A model generated the notes under the pieces. That model did not search any database. It was not told where the DNA came from and saw nothing but the letters and a program-made list of their open reading frames with translations. From contig NZ_LUVZ01000023.1 of the NCBI RefSeq assembly GCF_001593385.1, positions 124,001 through 188,000 on the forward strand: a DNA stretch of 64,000 nucleotides, written 5' to 3'. Made by a program: the position numbers and the translations under genes. Position 1 is the stretch's first letter; each line of letters begins with the position of its first letter. The DNA is from Chryseobacterium cucumeris (GTDB lineage: Bacteria > Bacteroidota > Bacteroidia > Flavobacteriales > Weeksellaceae). This document shows positions 43,987 through 52,974 of the stretch, piece after piece.

Positions 43987-44014
43987 CAAATGTAATAATA
44001 AAATTTGTACCAAA
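43987..44014 (-). promoter_or_regulatory. Promoter of the BON/SH3 operon (TTTG-N16-TACATTTG)
   Basis: On the minus strand TTTG (44011-44014) and TACATTTG (43987-43994) are 16 bases apart, close to the 17-base optimum. Confidence 0.7.
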
Positions 44015-44149
44015 AGAATAAAAAGTCAATAAATGTTTCTTAATTTTTTTACAATATTTTCTAAACCAGGGTTTTAATTTTTGGGGATTAAAAACTTAAT
44101 GTAAAATTCAACTCTATAGAAGAAAATCGTCTGCCAATTGAAAAACCAT

Positions 44150-44157
44150 TATATTTG
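44150..44157 (+). promoter_or_regulatory. -7 box (TATATTTG) of the DAACS symporter gene
   Basis: TATATTTG lies 19 bases before ATG 44177. Confidence 0.66.
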
Positions 44158-44176
44158 CGCAAATTGAACTATATAT

Positions 44177-45427
44177 ATGAAAGGACAGAATAAACTTTTT
44201 ATAGCAATTATCATTGCCCTTCTTCTGGGAGTAGGAATCGGAGGTATTGTACACGTGAGCTATCCGGATAGTGCAGAACCCTTTTCTAAAAACATAAAAC
44301 TGTTGGGAACGGTTTTTATCAGATTGGTACAGATGATTATTGCTCCATTGGTTTTTACGACATTAGTAGTAGGGATTGCCAAAATGAGTGATATCAAAAT
44401 GATTGGAAGAGTAGGTACAAAAGCCATGCTTTGGTTTATTTCAGCTTCTCTGATTTCCCTTTTTATCGGGTTGATCCTTGTTAACTGGCTGGAGCCGGGA
44501 CATGTTACCAAATTACCAATTCAGGATGTCGCTTCTGCTGACGAACTTCTTAAAAGCAGCAAAAGTTTTTCCATGGAAGATTTCGTAAAACACATGATTC
44601 CTAAAAGTTTATTTGAAGCCTTCGCTACCAACGAAGTACTGCAGATTGTTGTATTTGCGGTGATGTTTGGAGTTGCTTTGGCTAATCTGGGAGAAGAATA
44701 TGCTAAACCAGTTGTGAAACTATTTGATATTATTGCTCACGCCATTCTTAAAATGGTAGGGTATATCATGTGGTTTGCTCCGCTTGGAGTATTGGGAGCT
44801 ATTGCAGCCGTAGTGGCCACCAATGGTTTTGAAATTTTTAAAGTATATGCTATTTATTTAAGAGACTTCTTCTTTGCTATAGGAGTTCTTTGGCTGGTCC
44901 TTTTACTGGTAGGATATTTCATCCTAGGAAACCGTCTTTTTGACCTTTTAAAAAGAATTAAAGAACCTTTGCTAATTGCTTTCTCTACAACAAGTTCAGA
45001 AGCAGTATTCCCGAAATTGGTGGAAGAACTGGAGAAATTCGGGTGTAACAGCAGAGTAGTTTCTTTTATTTTACCATTAGGATATTCATTCAATCTGGAT
45101 GGAAGTATGATGTACATGACATTTGCTTCAATCTTTATTGCTCAGATCTACGGAATCGAAATGACCCTTGGACAGCAGATCACTATGCTTTTGGTACTAA
45201 TGCTTACGTCAAAAGGGATTGCAGGAGTTCCAAGAGCTTCTCTGGTAATTATTGTGGCAACATGTTCAATGTTTGGTATCCCGCCGGAAGGTATTGCTTT
45301 GATTTTACCAATTGACCATTTCTGTGATATGGGTAGAAGTATGACCAACGTACTTGGAAATACGCTGGCAACCACAGCAGTTTCAAAATGGGAAGGGCAG
45401 TTAACTGAACCATTAGACAAAATTTAA
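44177..45427 (+). CDS. Dicarboxylate/amino acid:cation symporter (DAACS)
   Basis: This 416-residue inner-membrane carrier of the GltPh family imports glutamate, aspartate or C4-dicarboxylates with Na+ or H+. It shows the re-entrant loop 1 Ser-rich motif FSTTSSEAVFP, NLDGSMMYMT, loop 2 SKGIAGVPRAS and the substrate-binding DHFCDMGRSMTNVLGN. About eight helices are expected. A PhyH-like dioxygenase gene starts six bases after the stop, so they are one transcript. Which amino acid or dicarboxylate is carried cannot be told. Confidence 0.94.
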   Translation: MKGQNKLFIAIIIALLLGVGIGGIVHVSYPDSAEPFSKNIKLLGTVFIRLVQMIIAPLVFTTLVVGIAKMSDIKMIGRVGTKAMLWFISASLISLFIGLILVNWLEPGHVTKLPIQDVASADELLKSSKSFSMEDFVKHMIPKSLFEAFATNEVLQIVVFAVMFGVALANLGEEYAKPVVKLFDIIAHAILKMVGYIMWFAPLGVLGAIAAVVATNGFEIFKVYAIYLRDFFFAIGVLWLVLLLVGYFILGNRLFDLLKRIKEPLLIAFSTTSSEAVFPKLVEELEKFGCNSRVVSFILPLGYSFNLDGSMMYMTFASIFIAQIYGIEMTLGQQITMLLVLMLTSKGIAGVPRASLVIIVATCSMFGIPPEGIALILPIDHFCDMGRSMTNVLGNTLATTAVSKWEGQLTEPLDKI

Positions 45428-45433
45428 ATATCA

Positions 45434-46156
45434 ATGAGTTTAAACAACTTAGAAAATCATAAAAGCCATATTGAAAAATATGGCTTTGCTGTTATCAATG
45501 ATGTGTTTTCGCAGAAAGAACTGGAAGACATCAATGTTGTTCTGCAAAATATAGACACTTCAAAAGAAAATTTTAGAAAGTCTGAAGACCTTTTTGCTAT
45601 CAGGCAGTTCTTAAAAGAAGTTCCGGAAATCAAAGATCTTGTGTTTAATGAAAACATCCGGAAAGTGATAAAGGAAATTTTTGGAGAAAAATATTTTGTG
45701 GTTAAAAGTATCTATTTTGATAAGCCTGAAACCTCCAACTGGTATGTGGCCTATCATCAGGATCTTACTATTTCTGTGGATAAGAAGTTGGAACTCGCTA
45801 ATTTCGGACCTTGGACCACCAAACAAAATCAGTTTGCGGTACAGCCTCCACTCAACGTTTTGGAAAATATCTATACCATCAGAATCCATCTGGATGATAC
45901 GGATGAAAATAACGGAGCATTGAAAGTAGTTCCCAAATCTCATGCAAAAGGCATTTACAGACCCGAGACTATTGATTGGACTGTAGAAACAGAAGAAATC
46001 TGCAACGTAGAAAAAGGGGGAATTATGCTGATGAAACCTTTAACGCTTCATGGTTCCAACCGAACCACCAACGGAAAGAAAAGAAGAGTCATCCACATCG
46101 AATTTTCTGATATGGAACTTCCGGAAGTCCTGCAATGGTCGGAAAGAATGAATTGA
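45434..46156 (+). CDS. Phytanoyl-CoA dioxygenase (PhyH) family protein
   Basis: The 240-residue Fe(II)/2-oxoglutarate dioxygenase carries the HxD pair in YHQDLTISV, the distal His in LTLHGSNRTT, and the 2-oxoglutarate Arg in KRRVIHIEFS. The family hydroxylates various small substrates, including amino acids and ectoine-type compounds. It is tightly coupled to the symporter upstream, which could supply an amino-acid or dicarboxylate-like substrate. That is inference. Confidence 0.9.
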   Translation: MSLNNLENHKSHIEKYGFAVINDVFSQKELEDINVVLQNIDTSKENFRKSEDLFAIRQFLKEVPEIKDLVFNENIRKVIKEIFGEKYFVVKSIYFDKPETSNWYVAYHQDLTISVDKKLELANFGPWTTKQNQFAVQPPLNVLENIYTIRIHLDDTDENNGALKVVPKSHAKGIYRPETIDWTVETEEICNVEKGGIMLMKPLTLHGSNRTTNGKKRRVIHIEFSDMELPEVLQWSERMN

Positions 46157-46158
46157 AA

Positions 46159-46196
46159 AATAAACCCTTCTTCAAAATTCTGAAGAAGGGTTTATT
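46159..46196. terminator. Bidirectional terminator between the PhyH gene and the CxC protein gene
   Basis: AATAAACCCTTCTTCA pairs with TGAAGAAGGGTTTATT (46159-46174 with 46181-46196). Confidence 0.9.
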
Positions 46197-46202
46197 TTAG
46201 TA

Positions 46203-46973
46203 TTAATCACAGGAGATGATTTCACCATACGGCTTGTCTATATTTTCTTTATGATAGGAGAGAAATAGCAGGCCTTCTTTAGGGTTGGGATCCCAGAAAG
46301 ATGTTGGTGTGGAGACTTTCATCTTTGTTTTCAGTATATTTTCAATCATACTATCCTTACTTCCAAAAGTTGTAACAGGAGTAATTTCCTGAATTTTTGA
46401 TGTATCATCTATTTTTACTTTATAGATAGCAAAAGACTGCTTAGGCTTGAATCCACTGATCTTTGATAAATCAGATCTATATTCGGTTCGGGTTTCATCA
46501 TAGCAACGGGTAAACTGTAAGCCTATAAACCTGAATGTATTATTATTTAAATAAGTAAAGGCTTTTTCCAGATTTTTAAGCCACGATTTTTCATCTTTTG
46601 TTGGTTTATTTTCCAGTTTTGATTTTGGAGTACAGGATGAAATGGAATAGGTGTTATTGTATTGGTTTAAAAAGATCAGATATCTTTCATTGACCAGGAC
46701 ATCAATTTCACAAGCTCCGGAATAGGAATTTCCAATGAGTCCTCTCACATTCATCGTTTTGAATGTTTTAGCTCCCTTATATACTTTTTCAATTTCAATA
46801 TCTGCTTTATAGGATCTTTGCTCAGTATTTTCGCCATATACTTTCAAAATTCTGATAATACCTACAAATTCTGAATTTTGATAATTGTATGCTAAGGTTT
46901 CATATACACATTTACAAGCTGAAACTTTTATAATGCTTAAAAGTAAAAAGAGTAGTAATGATAATTTTTTCAT
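46203..46973 (-). CDS. Secreted Cys-rich protein with N-terminal CxC (TIMP/NTR-like start)
   Basis: The 256-residue secreted protein has a signal peptide (ends KVSA), so the mature protein begins CKCVYETLAYNYQNSEFVG. A mature N-terminal Cys-x-Cys followed by a FVG strand is how animal TIMPs and some bacterial NTR/TIMP-like proteins begin. Three more Cys occur at GACEIDVL, SISSCTPK and FTRCYDE. I cannot prove the fold or metalloprotease inhibition. It follows the GH92 gene by 20 bases and is probably its operon partner. The C-terminal half (residues 130-256) is unassigned. Confidence 0.68.
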   Translation of the reverse strand: MKKLSLLLFLLLSIIKVSACKCVYETLAYNYQNSEFVGIIRILKVYGENTEQRSYKADIEIEKVYKGAKTFKTMNVRGLIGNSYSGACEIDVLVNERYLIFLNQYNNTYSISSCTPKSKLENKPTKDEKSWLKNLEKAFTYLNNNTFRFIGLQFTRCYDETRTEYRSDLSKISGFKPKQSFAIYKVKIDDTSKIQEITPVTTFGSKDSMIENILKTKMKVSTPTSFWDPNPKEGLLFLSYHKENIDKPYGEIISCD

Positions 46974-46993
46974 AGGTGTTGTTTTTTGTTTTT

Positions 46994-49795
46994 TTACTTC
47001 ACAGCAATTTCATCAATAAAGATATAAGCATCACCGCCTGCTCCCTGATGCCATTCCGGAAGTTTTCCGAAGTAGTAAGCTTTTACTTTAATATATCGTG
47101 CTTCGGTAGGAAGAATTTCTGTTGAAAAGTCTTTGATCTGTACTTTTTCATCCTTAGGATCAATAGTATTGTCAACCGTTTTCAGTAGGACAAAATCTTT
47201 TCCGTTCATGGAGGCGTAATATTCTACTTTTTTAGGCATTATAATCCATGCTTTGCTGTCCTGAAGGTAAGTGGAAGATAATGATTTTATGTTCTTAGGG
47301 GACTTAAAATCAATGACTGCCTCAAAATTTTGTCCCTGATATCCGTGCCATTCCCCTTTTCTCCAGTTCACATCTCCTCTGATACCGTCAATAAGAGCAA
47401 GGTTTCCGGTAGCGCTGTACTGTGGTGTCACTTTTGATAAAATATTAATATCCCAGTAATTAGGTCTTCTGTTGAAGTGAGCTGTGGTTACAGAACTTTT
47501 TTCTCCGTTTCTTTCAGCATAAGCCATTACCTGAGTGGTTTTGGTGATGGAGAATGGTCCTTTATAGGTAGAGAACGTCTTTCTTTTATTGCTGTCACTT
47601 TCATCTATCGTCATGTAGTACACTTTGTCATTGGCATTAAGTGGAGTGATTTCTACCTTGGTAGAAAAATCAAAAATTCTGTCTGCAGCAATTACTGGTG
47701 AAGCGGTTTGTTCAGCATATTTAAAATCTTTAGCCGATTTCACATTTTCGAATCCCAGTTTTTTAAGTCCAGCTCTGCCAGTAGTTTTGGTAATTGTTCT
47801 GGTAGTACCGTCTTCAAGATGAATTTTAATTTCGTCAAAATAAGGCGTTGTGGTTTCCCATTCCGGTAATCCCGGAGTGACAGAATAAATTCCCATTGAG
47901 CTTAAAACATACCATGCACTCATCTGGCCACAGTCTTCATTTCCGATAAGGCCGTCAGGTGTATTTTTATAAAAATTATCAAGGATGTATTTGATTTTTG
48001 CATCTGTTTTTTCTGGCTTATCAACGAAATTATATAAATAAGCAATGTGATGGCTTGGTTCATTTCCCTGGGCGTATTGTCCTATCAATCCTGTGATATC
48101 CACTTGTTCTCTTCCCGTTGTTTTATCAGGTGCTGTAAAAATAGCATCAATGAACTGTTCAAATTTTTCTTTTCCGCCATGCGCTGCAATAAGCCCCGGA
48201 ATATCCTGCTGTACAGAATATGAATAATGCCACGAGTTTCCTTCCGTATAATTGTTATTGACTTCTCTCGGATCAAAAGGCTCATACCAGTTCCCGTTTT
48301 TTCTTGGCTGCATAAAACCTGTTTTTGGATTGTAAAGGTTTTTCCAGTTCTGAGAACGTTTCATGAAATACTGATAGTCTTCTTTCTTGCCTAAAATTTT
48401 CGCCATTTGAGCAATACACCAATCGTCATAGGCATATTCTACTGTTTTGGAAACACTTTCATGCTCGTCATCTATGCTGATATAATGATTCTGTTTGTAA
48501 GCATTCAAACCAAAAATATCCTGCATGGCAGAACCTTTTGCAGCCTGAAATGCCTTTTCATAATCAAACCCCTGAATTCCCTTAGCCATAGCATCTGCAA
48601 TGACGGAAACAGAGTGATAGCCAATCATACATTCTGTTTCGTTGGAAGCCAGTTCCCATACCGGAAGTTTTCCTCCCTGTTCGTATTGTTTAATGAAGGT
48701 ATTGATAAAATCAGCAGTTCTTTTTCTGTCAATTAAAGTCATCAGCGGATGAGCGCCTCTGAAGGTGTCCCAAAGTGAAAATACAGTGTAATAATCAAAA
48801 CCATTGGCGGTATAAAGCTTGTTATCTCTGCCTCGGTATTTTCTGTCAACATCCATATTGATGTTCGGTTGTGTGAAAACATGGTAGAGTGCAGTATAAA
48901 AAACAGCTAATTTGTTTTTATCATCAGATTTCACCTCAATTTTGGAAAGTTCTTTATCCCAATTCGTTTCTGCCTGTTTTTTTACTGCTTCAAAATCATT
49001 AGATGTTCCTTCTGCCAGCATATTTTTTACTGCTCCTTCATAGCCTGTAGGCGAAACAGAGACTTTTACATTGATCTTTTCTCCTTTTTTAACATTAGCT
49101 GAAAATGCCAGAGCAAGTTTTGTCCCCGTAAAAAGATTGTCTTCTTCTTTTCCATTGGTGTCTTTTTTTGAAATTTTCATAGGCTTTGAAAACACAATTC
49201 TGGCATAGATGTACTGATTGGTAGCCCACGCTTCACTTCTTCTGAAAACTTCAATGGTTGTATCATCAATAATCTTTACTTCACCTTCCAGAAGCTTATC
49301 TCTGTGGTTGAGGTCTAAAATGATATTGGCATTTCCGGCATTGTTGAAAGTGTATTCATGATACCCGACTCTTTTTGTCGTTGTAAGGCGAACATCAATA
49401 TTATTTTTATCTAATTTTACAGCATAGAATCCTGCTGTTACTTTTTCATTTTTATGCGAAAATTTTGAAGAATAGTCTTTGCTGTTCAGGCTTGGATTTC
49501 CCATAGTAGGCATCAGCATAATGTCTCCATAATCAGAAACTCCTGTACCGTTTAAATGAGTATGAGAAAAACCGTAGATGACAGAATCCGAATAATGGTA
49601 TCCGCTGCATCCGTCCCAGCTTCCGTCAATTCTGGTATCGGGAGAAAGCTGTACCATTCCAAAAGGAACAATTGCCCCTGGAAAAGTGTGACCATGGCCT
49701 CCGGTTCCTATCATGGGGTTGACATATTGGGAATAATTCTGTGCGGAAATAATTTGAGTAATACATATGGAAAATGCAATAAGCCCTTTTTTCAT
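46994..49795 (-). CDS. GH92 family glycoside hydrolase (alpha-mannosidase)
   Basis: The 933-residue secreted enzyme has a signal peptide (ends TQIISAQ). The GH92 N-terminal beta-domain (VNPMIGTGGHGHTFPGAIVP) is followed by an (alpha/alpha)6 barrel. The conserved active-site blocks GNEPSHHIAYLYNF (about 578) and GNEDCGQMSAWYVLS (about 621) hold the general acid and base. GH92 enzymes are mostly Ca-dependent exo-alpha-mannosidases of the 1,2 type that trim N-glycans. The C-terminal 140 residues are a discoidin-like (F5/8 type C) domain that may bind sugar. The linkage specificity is not readable here. Confidence 0.94.
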   Translation of the reverse strand: MKKGLIAFSICITQIISAQNYSQYVNPMIGTGGHGHTFPGAIVPFGMVQLSPDTRIDGSWDGCSGYHYSDSVIYGFSHTHLNGTGVSDYGDIMLMPTMGNPSLNSKDYSSKFSHKNEKVTAGFYAVKLDKNNIDVRLTTTKRVGYHEYTFNNAGNANIILDLNHRDKLLEGEVKIIDDTTIEVFRRSEAWATNQYIYARIVFSKPMKISKKDTNGKEEDNLFTGTKLALAFSANVKKGEKINVKVSVSPTGYEGAVKNMLAEGTSNDFEAVKKQAETNWDKELSKIEVKSDDKNKLAVFYTALYHVFTQPNINMDVDRKYRGRDNKLYTANGFDYYTVFSLWDTFRGAHPLMTLIDRKRTADFINTFIKQYEQGGKLPVWELASNETECMIGYHSVSVIADAMAKGIQGFDYEKAFQAAKGSAMQDIFGLNAYKQNHYISIDDEHESVSKTVEYAYDDWCIAQMAKILGKKEDYQYFMKRSQNWKNLYNPKTGFMQPRKNGNWYEPFDPREVNNNYTEGNSWHYSYSVQQDIPGLIAAHGGKEKFEQFIDAIFTAPDKTTGREQVDITGLIGQYAQGNEPSHHIAYLYNFVDKPEKTDAKIKYILDNFYKNTPDGLIGNEDCGQMSAWYVLSSMGIYSVTPGLPEWETTTPYFDEIKIHLEDGTTRTITKTTGRAGLKKLGFENVKSAKDFKYAEQTASPVIAADRIFDFSTKVEITPLNANDKVYYMTIDESDSNKRKTFSTYKGPFSITKTTQVMAYAERNGEKSSVTTAHFNRRPNYWDINILSKVTPQYSATGNLALIDGIRGDVNWRKGEWHGYQGQNFEAVIDFKSPKNIKSLSSTYLQDSKAWIIMPKKVEYYASMNGKDFVLLKTVDNTIDPKDEKVQIKDFSTEILPTEARYIKVKAYYFGKLPEWHQGAGGDAYIFIDEIAVK

Positions 49796-49888
49796 GTTTT
49801 GATTTTAAAGAACGAAGATATTGAAAAACAGTAAAAGAGATGTAATAAAAGAACATTACGGTTTGTCTTATTAAAAACGATATAATTC

Positions 49889-52231
49889 ATGAAGAAGACA
49901 CTACTTGCTGTAATTATGCTGTTGCCCTTAGCTGCATTGGCCCAAAGTATAACAGGGAAGATCACCCAAACCGGAAATGCTGTTCCCTACATTGAGGTGA
50001 TTGCCGTAAAAGATCAGAAGCAGCAGACTGCTATTTCGGATGAAAACGGAAATTACTCTCTGAAACTTTTAGAAAACGGAAACTATACTATCAGACTTAT
50101 CCAGGATGGTATTGAAATATCCCATAAAGATATTGCTATTAACGGACCAGTAAAACAGGACTTTTTTATTGAAAAAAAGAATGAAAAACAAATCGAAGGG
50201 GTTACGCTTACTGCCAGAAAAAAACTGATTGAGAGAAAAGCAGACAGATTGGTTTTCAATGTATCCAATTCTGTTGCCTCACAGGGGATGGATGCTGTGG
50301 ATGCTCTTGCGACAACTCCTCTGGTTAAAGTAGATGATAACACCGGAGTTTCCATCGTTGGGAAAAGTGGGGTGGCAGTAATGATTAACGACAGAATTCT
50401 GAATTTGTCAGATGCTGAACTGGTTACCTATCTCAAAAGTCTCAGATCTGAAAATATAGAAAAAATTGAAGTCATCACAGCACCTCCTGCCAAATATGAA
50501 GCACAGGGAAACAGCGGATTGATCAATATTGTTTTAAAGAAAAATCAAAACCTGGGATGGAGTGGAAGCCTTACCAGCAGTCTTCAGCAGCAAACCTATA
50601 CCGGGAATTCAAACAGTGTAACCGTAAATTATCAGAACGAAAAACTGCGTTCTTCCTTAAAGCTGAGACAGAATAAAAATGAAAAACATTCCTATGAAAA
50701 CTATTGGATAGAAGGTGAAGATGGTCTTAAAAGTAACGATAACAGAAGAGATTTCGGGGATGGACTGGGGGCCAATTTAAGTTTGGATTATCAGTTAAGT
50801 AAAAAGTCCAATGTCGGATTTATTTATGATTTCGGATTCGGACATTCCAATATGGATATCAGAAATACTTCAAACTATTTCCAGAATGGGATTTATACCA
50901 ATACACTACTCACCGATGCAGAGCACAGAGCTACAGGAAGACAACATACGGCCAGCGCGTATTATGATCTGAAATTCGGGAAACAGGATAATAAACTGAG
51001 TATCACAGGAAATTATTTTTCCAATACTCCGGAAACAATTATTGATTTTACTACAACAGAGAGTTCGGGAGACAGATTTGTGGTAAAATCGCCTTCTATG
51101 GTGGATTATAAAATTTATTCCGGGCAGGCGGATCTTACATTGCCTTATCAGTTTGCAAAGACAGAAGCTGGAGTGAAATTCACCAATTTTGATAATAACT
51201 CCAGTATATTTTATCAGAACTTAACGAACGGACAATATATTACAGATCCTTTGAAAAGCAATGAATTTGAATATAACGAAAAAAATTATGCAGTTTATAT
51301 AAGTTTTGAAAAGTCATTCAACGAAAAATGGTCGGCAAAAGCAGGTTTACGTTACGAATATTCGGTGGTCAACGGAAATTCTTTAACTTCCGGACAGCAG
51401 ACTGAAAATTCGTATGGGAAATTTTTTCCAACGGCCTATATCAGCTATAAAAGCAATGAAAACCATACTTTCAACCTGAATTATTCCAAAAGAATCAATA
51501 GACCGGGATTCCGAGCGATCAATCCCTACCGCTGGTACATCAATATCAATTCTTATTTTACCGGAAATCCTTTCCTGAAGCCCTCTATCAATCATAATTT
51601 TGAACTTTCCTACGTGTACAAAGGAAAATTATCGGCATCAGCTTATTTTCAGAGAACCGTGGAAGCATTTAGTCAGCTTGCCACCCTGAAAGGAGAAAAC
51701 AGGGTGAGTACTTTTGAAAATTATTACAACCAGAACAGCATGGGAGTTTCCCTTAACTATTCAGATACTTTTTTCAAAAAATGGGAAGCGAATTACTCGG
51801 CCAATTATTCTTATATGAATACGGATGTTTTTGCAACCGATGCTCTTGCCAGAAAAGGGAATAGTTATGATTTCGATTTTCAGAATAATATATCACTCAA
51901 TCAAAGTAAAACAATACAGCTGATTCTGAATTACTGGTTCCGTCTGCCTTCCAATTCCGGAAATTCCTATATGAAGTTTGCTGGAAATCTTACTTCAGGG
52001 ATGAAGCTGAATCTTATGGAAAAGAACCTTCAGCTGAATATATTTGTTTCAGATATATTAAAGCAAGGCAAAAGTCTGGGAGAAATTTATTATACAACAG
52101 GAACACATTCTTACAATAATTACTACGACGCCAGAAGACTTACTTTATCAGCAACCTATACTTTTGGAAATAAAAAAGTAAAAGGAATGGATCGCAATGT
52201 AAGGTTTGATGAAAAGAACAGAGCCAATTAA
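49889..52231 (+). CDS. Outer-membrane beta-barrel protein with CarboxypepD-like domain
   Basis: The 780-residue receptor-like barrel has a signal peptide (ends AALAQ). Residues 20-90 are a CarboxypepD-like beta-sandwich (TGKITQTGNAVPYIEVIAVK). A plug remnant has MDAVDALATTPLVKVDDNTG and NIEKIEVITAPPAKYEAQGN, followed by the OMP_b-brl_3 barrel ending RLTLSATYTFGNKKVKG. The YRWYININ and NPFLKPSINHNFELSY strands are typical. It is divergent from the GH92 gene with a 93-bp shared gap, which may mean co-regulation. The ligand is unknown. Confidence 0.88.
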   Translation: MKKTLLAVIMLLPLAALAQSITGKITQTGNAVPYIEVIAVKDQKQQTAISDENGNYSLKLLENGNYTIRLIQDGIEISHKDIAINGPVKQDFFIEKKNEKQIEGVTLTARKKLIERKADRLVFNVSNSVASQGMDAVDALATTPLVKVDDNTGVSIVGKSGVAVMINDRILNLSDAELVTYLKSLRSENIEKIEVITAPPAKYEAQGNSGLINIVLKKNQNLGWSGSLTSSLQQQTYTGNSNSVTVNYQNEKLRSSLKLRQNKNEKHSYENYWIEGEDGLKSNDNRRDFGDGLGANLSLDYQLSKKSNVGFIYDFGFGHSNMDIRNTSNYFQNGIYTNTLLTDAEHRATGRQHTASAYYDLKFGKQDNKLSITGNYFSNTPETIIDFTTTESSGDRFVVKSPSMVDYKIYSGQADLTLPYQFAKTEAGVKFTNFDNNSSIFYQNLTNGQYITDPLKSNEFEYNEKNYAVYISFEKSFNEKWSAKAGLRYEYSVVNGNSLTSGQQTENSYGKFFPTAYISYKSNENHTFNLNYSKRINRPGFRAINPYRWYININSYFTGNPFLKPSINHNFELSYVYKGKLSASAYFQRTVEAFSQLATLKGENRVSTFENYYNQNSMGVSLNYSDTFFKKWEANYSANYSYMNTDVFATDALARKGNSYDFDFQNNISLNQSKTIQLILNYWFRLPSNSGNSYMKFAGNLTSGMKLNLMEKNLQLNIFVSDILKQGKSLGEIYYTTGTHSYNNYYDARRLTLSATYTFGNKKVKGMDRNVRFDEKNRAN

Positions 52232-52264
52232 TACTCTGACTTTAAATTGTTTTTGATGCATGCC

Positions 52265-52355
52265 ATTCTGAATGAAACGGAGTGGAATGAAGAATCTTTT
52301 ATTTTATGAGGTTCTTCATTCGTCAGAAATCGAAGATTCGATATAGTCAATGACA
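52265..52355. repeat. Repeat-like hairpin region between the barrel gene and a hypothetical gene
   Basis: The GAAGAATC...GGTTCTTC arms around a T-rich centre (52288-52322), with GAATGAAACGGAGTGGAATG before, look like a worn dispersed palindrome. I see no gene in it. It does not resemble the other hairpin family. Confidence 0.4.
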
Positions 52356-52368
52356 AAACAGAAAATTT

Positions 52369-52824
52369 CTACACTTCTCCCTCAAAGAAATCATTGAGAT
52401 AGTCCTCTTTGTCTTTTTCTTCCCGTCCGGAACCCAGATATTTTTTCCAGGACTGAGATTCATAATATACAATGCCCATTTCCCAGACACAGTAAGTTGG
52501 AAGATGGGTTTTGTTTCTTTCCCATACTTCAAATTTTCCGGAACCATCATAATATACGCTTTCCCACAATTCATTTTCACTGCGCCATGTGCAGACTAAC
52601 AGGAGATAATTTTCTCCACAGCGATGCATGATGACGAATCCCAGATCATCGATGTTTTTAAAATTTTCTTCAGCATTTTCAATACACAATTGTGCATTAT
52701 CAATGTCCTGCCGGGAAACTTCCGAAGGATCACTTGCGAGGTCATACCATTTGAATTTCGTCTTTCCAATGGTAAATATTCCTTTTGGCTGTGCGTATTT
52801 GGAAGGATAGGTATTGGTTCTCAT
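52369..52824 (-). CDS. Hypothetical cytoplasmic protein
   Basis: The 151-residue protein has no signal or membrane helix. It is rich in aromatic residues. Recurrent strand pairs such as LGFVIMHRCGENYLLLVCTWR, ELWESVYYDGSGKFEVW and YCVWEMGIVYYESQSWKKYL suggest an alpha/beta fold. I do not recognise the family and the neighbours (a barrel protein and mrp) give no clue. Confidence 0.7.
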   Translation of the reverse strand: MRTNTYPSKYAQPKGIFTIGKTKFKWYDLASDPSEVSRQDIDNAQLCIENAEENFKNIDDLGFVIMHRCGENYLLLVCTWRSENELWESVYYDGSGKFEVWERNKTHLPTYCVWEMGIVYYESQSWKKYLGSGREEKDKEDYLNDFFEGEV

Positions 52825-52948
52825 ATCAATTGCTTTCTGAGGTTGGGTGTAATGTCAGGATAAAAATCACAAATAAGAAATTTTTAACGATCTGATTTAT
52901 CACCTGATATTATAGATTTTATTGATTCTAAATTACCGAAAAAATCCG

Positions 52949-52956
52949 TAAATTTG
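52949..52956 (+). promoter_or_regulatory. -7 box (TAAATTTG) of mrp
   Basis: TAAATTTG lies 18 bases before the ATG at 52975. Confidence 0.66.
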
Positions 52957-52974
52957 TAAACAATTTATATTTAT

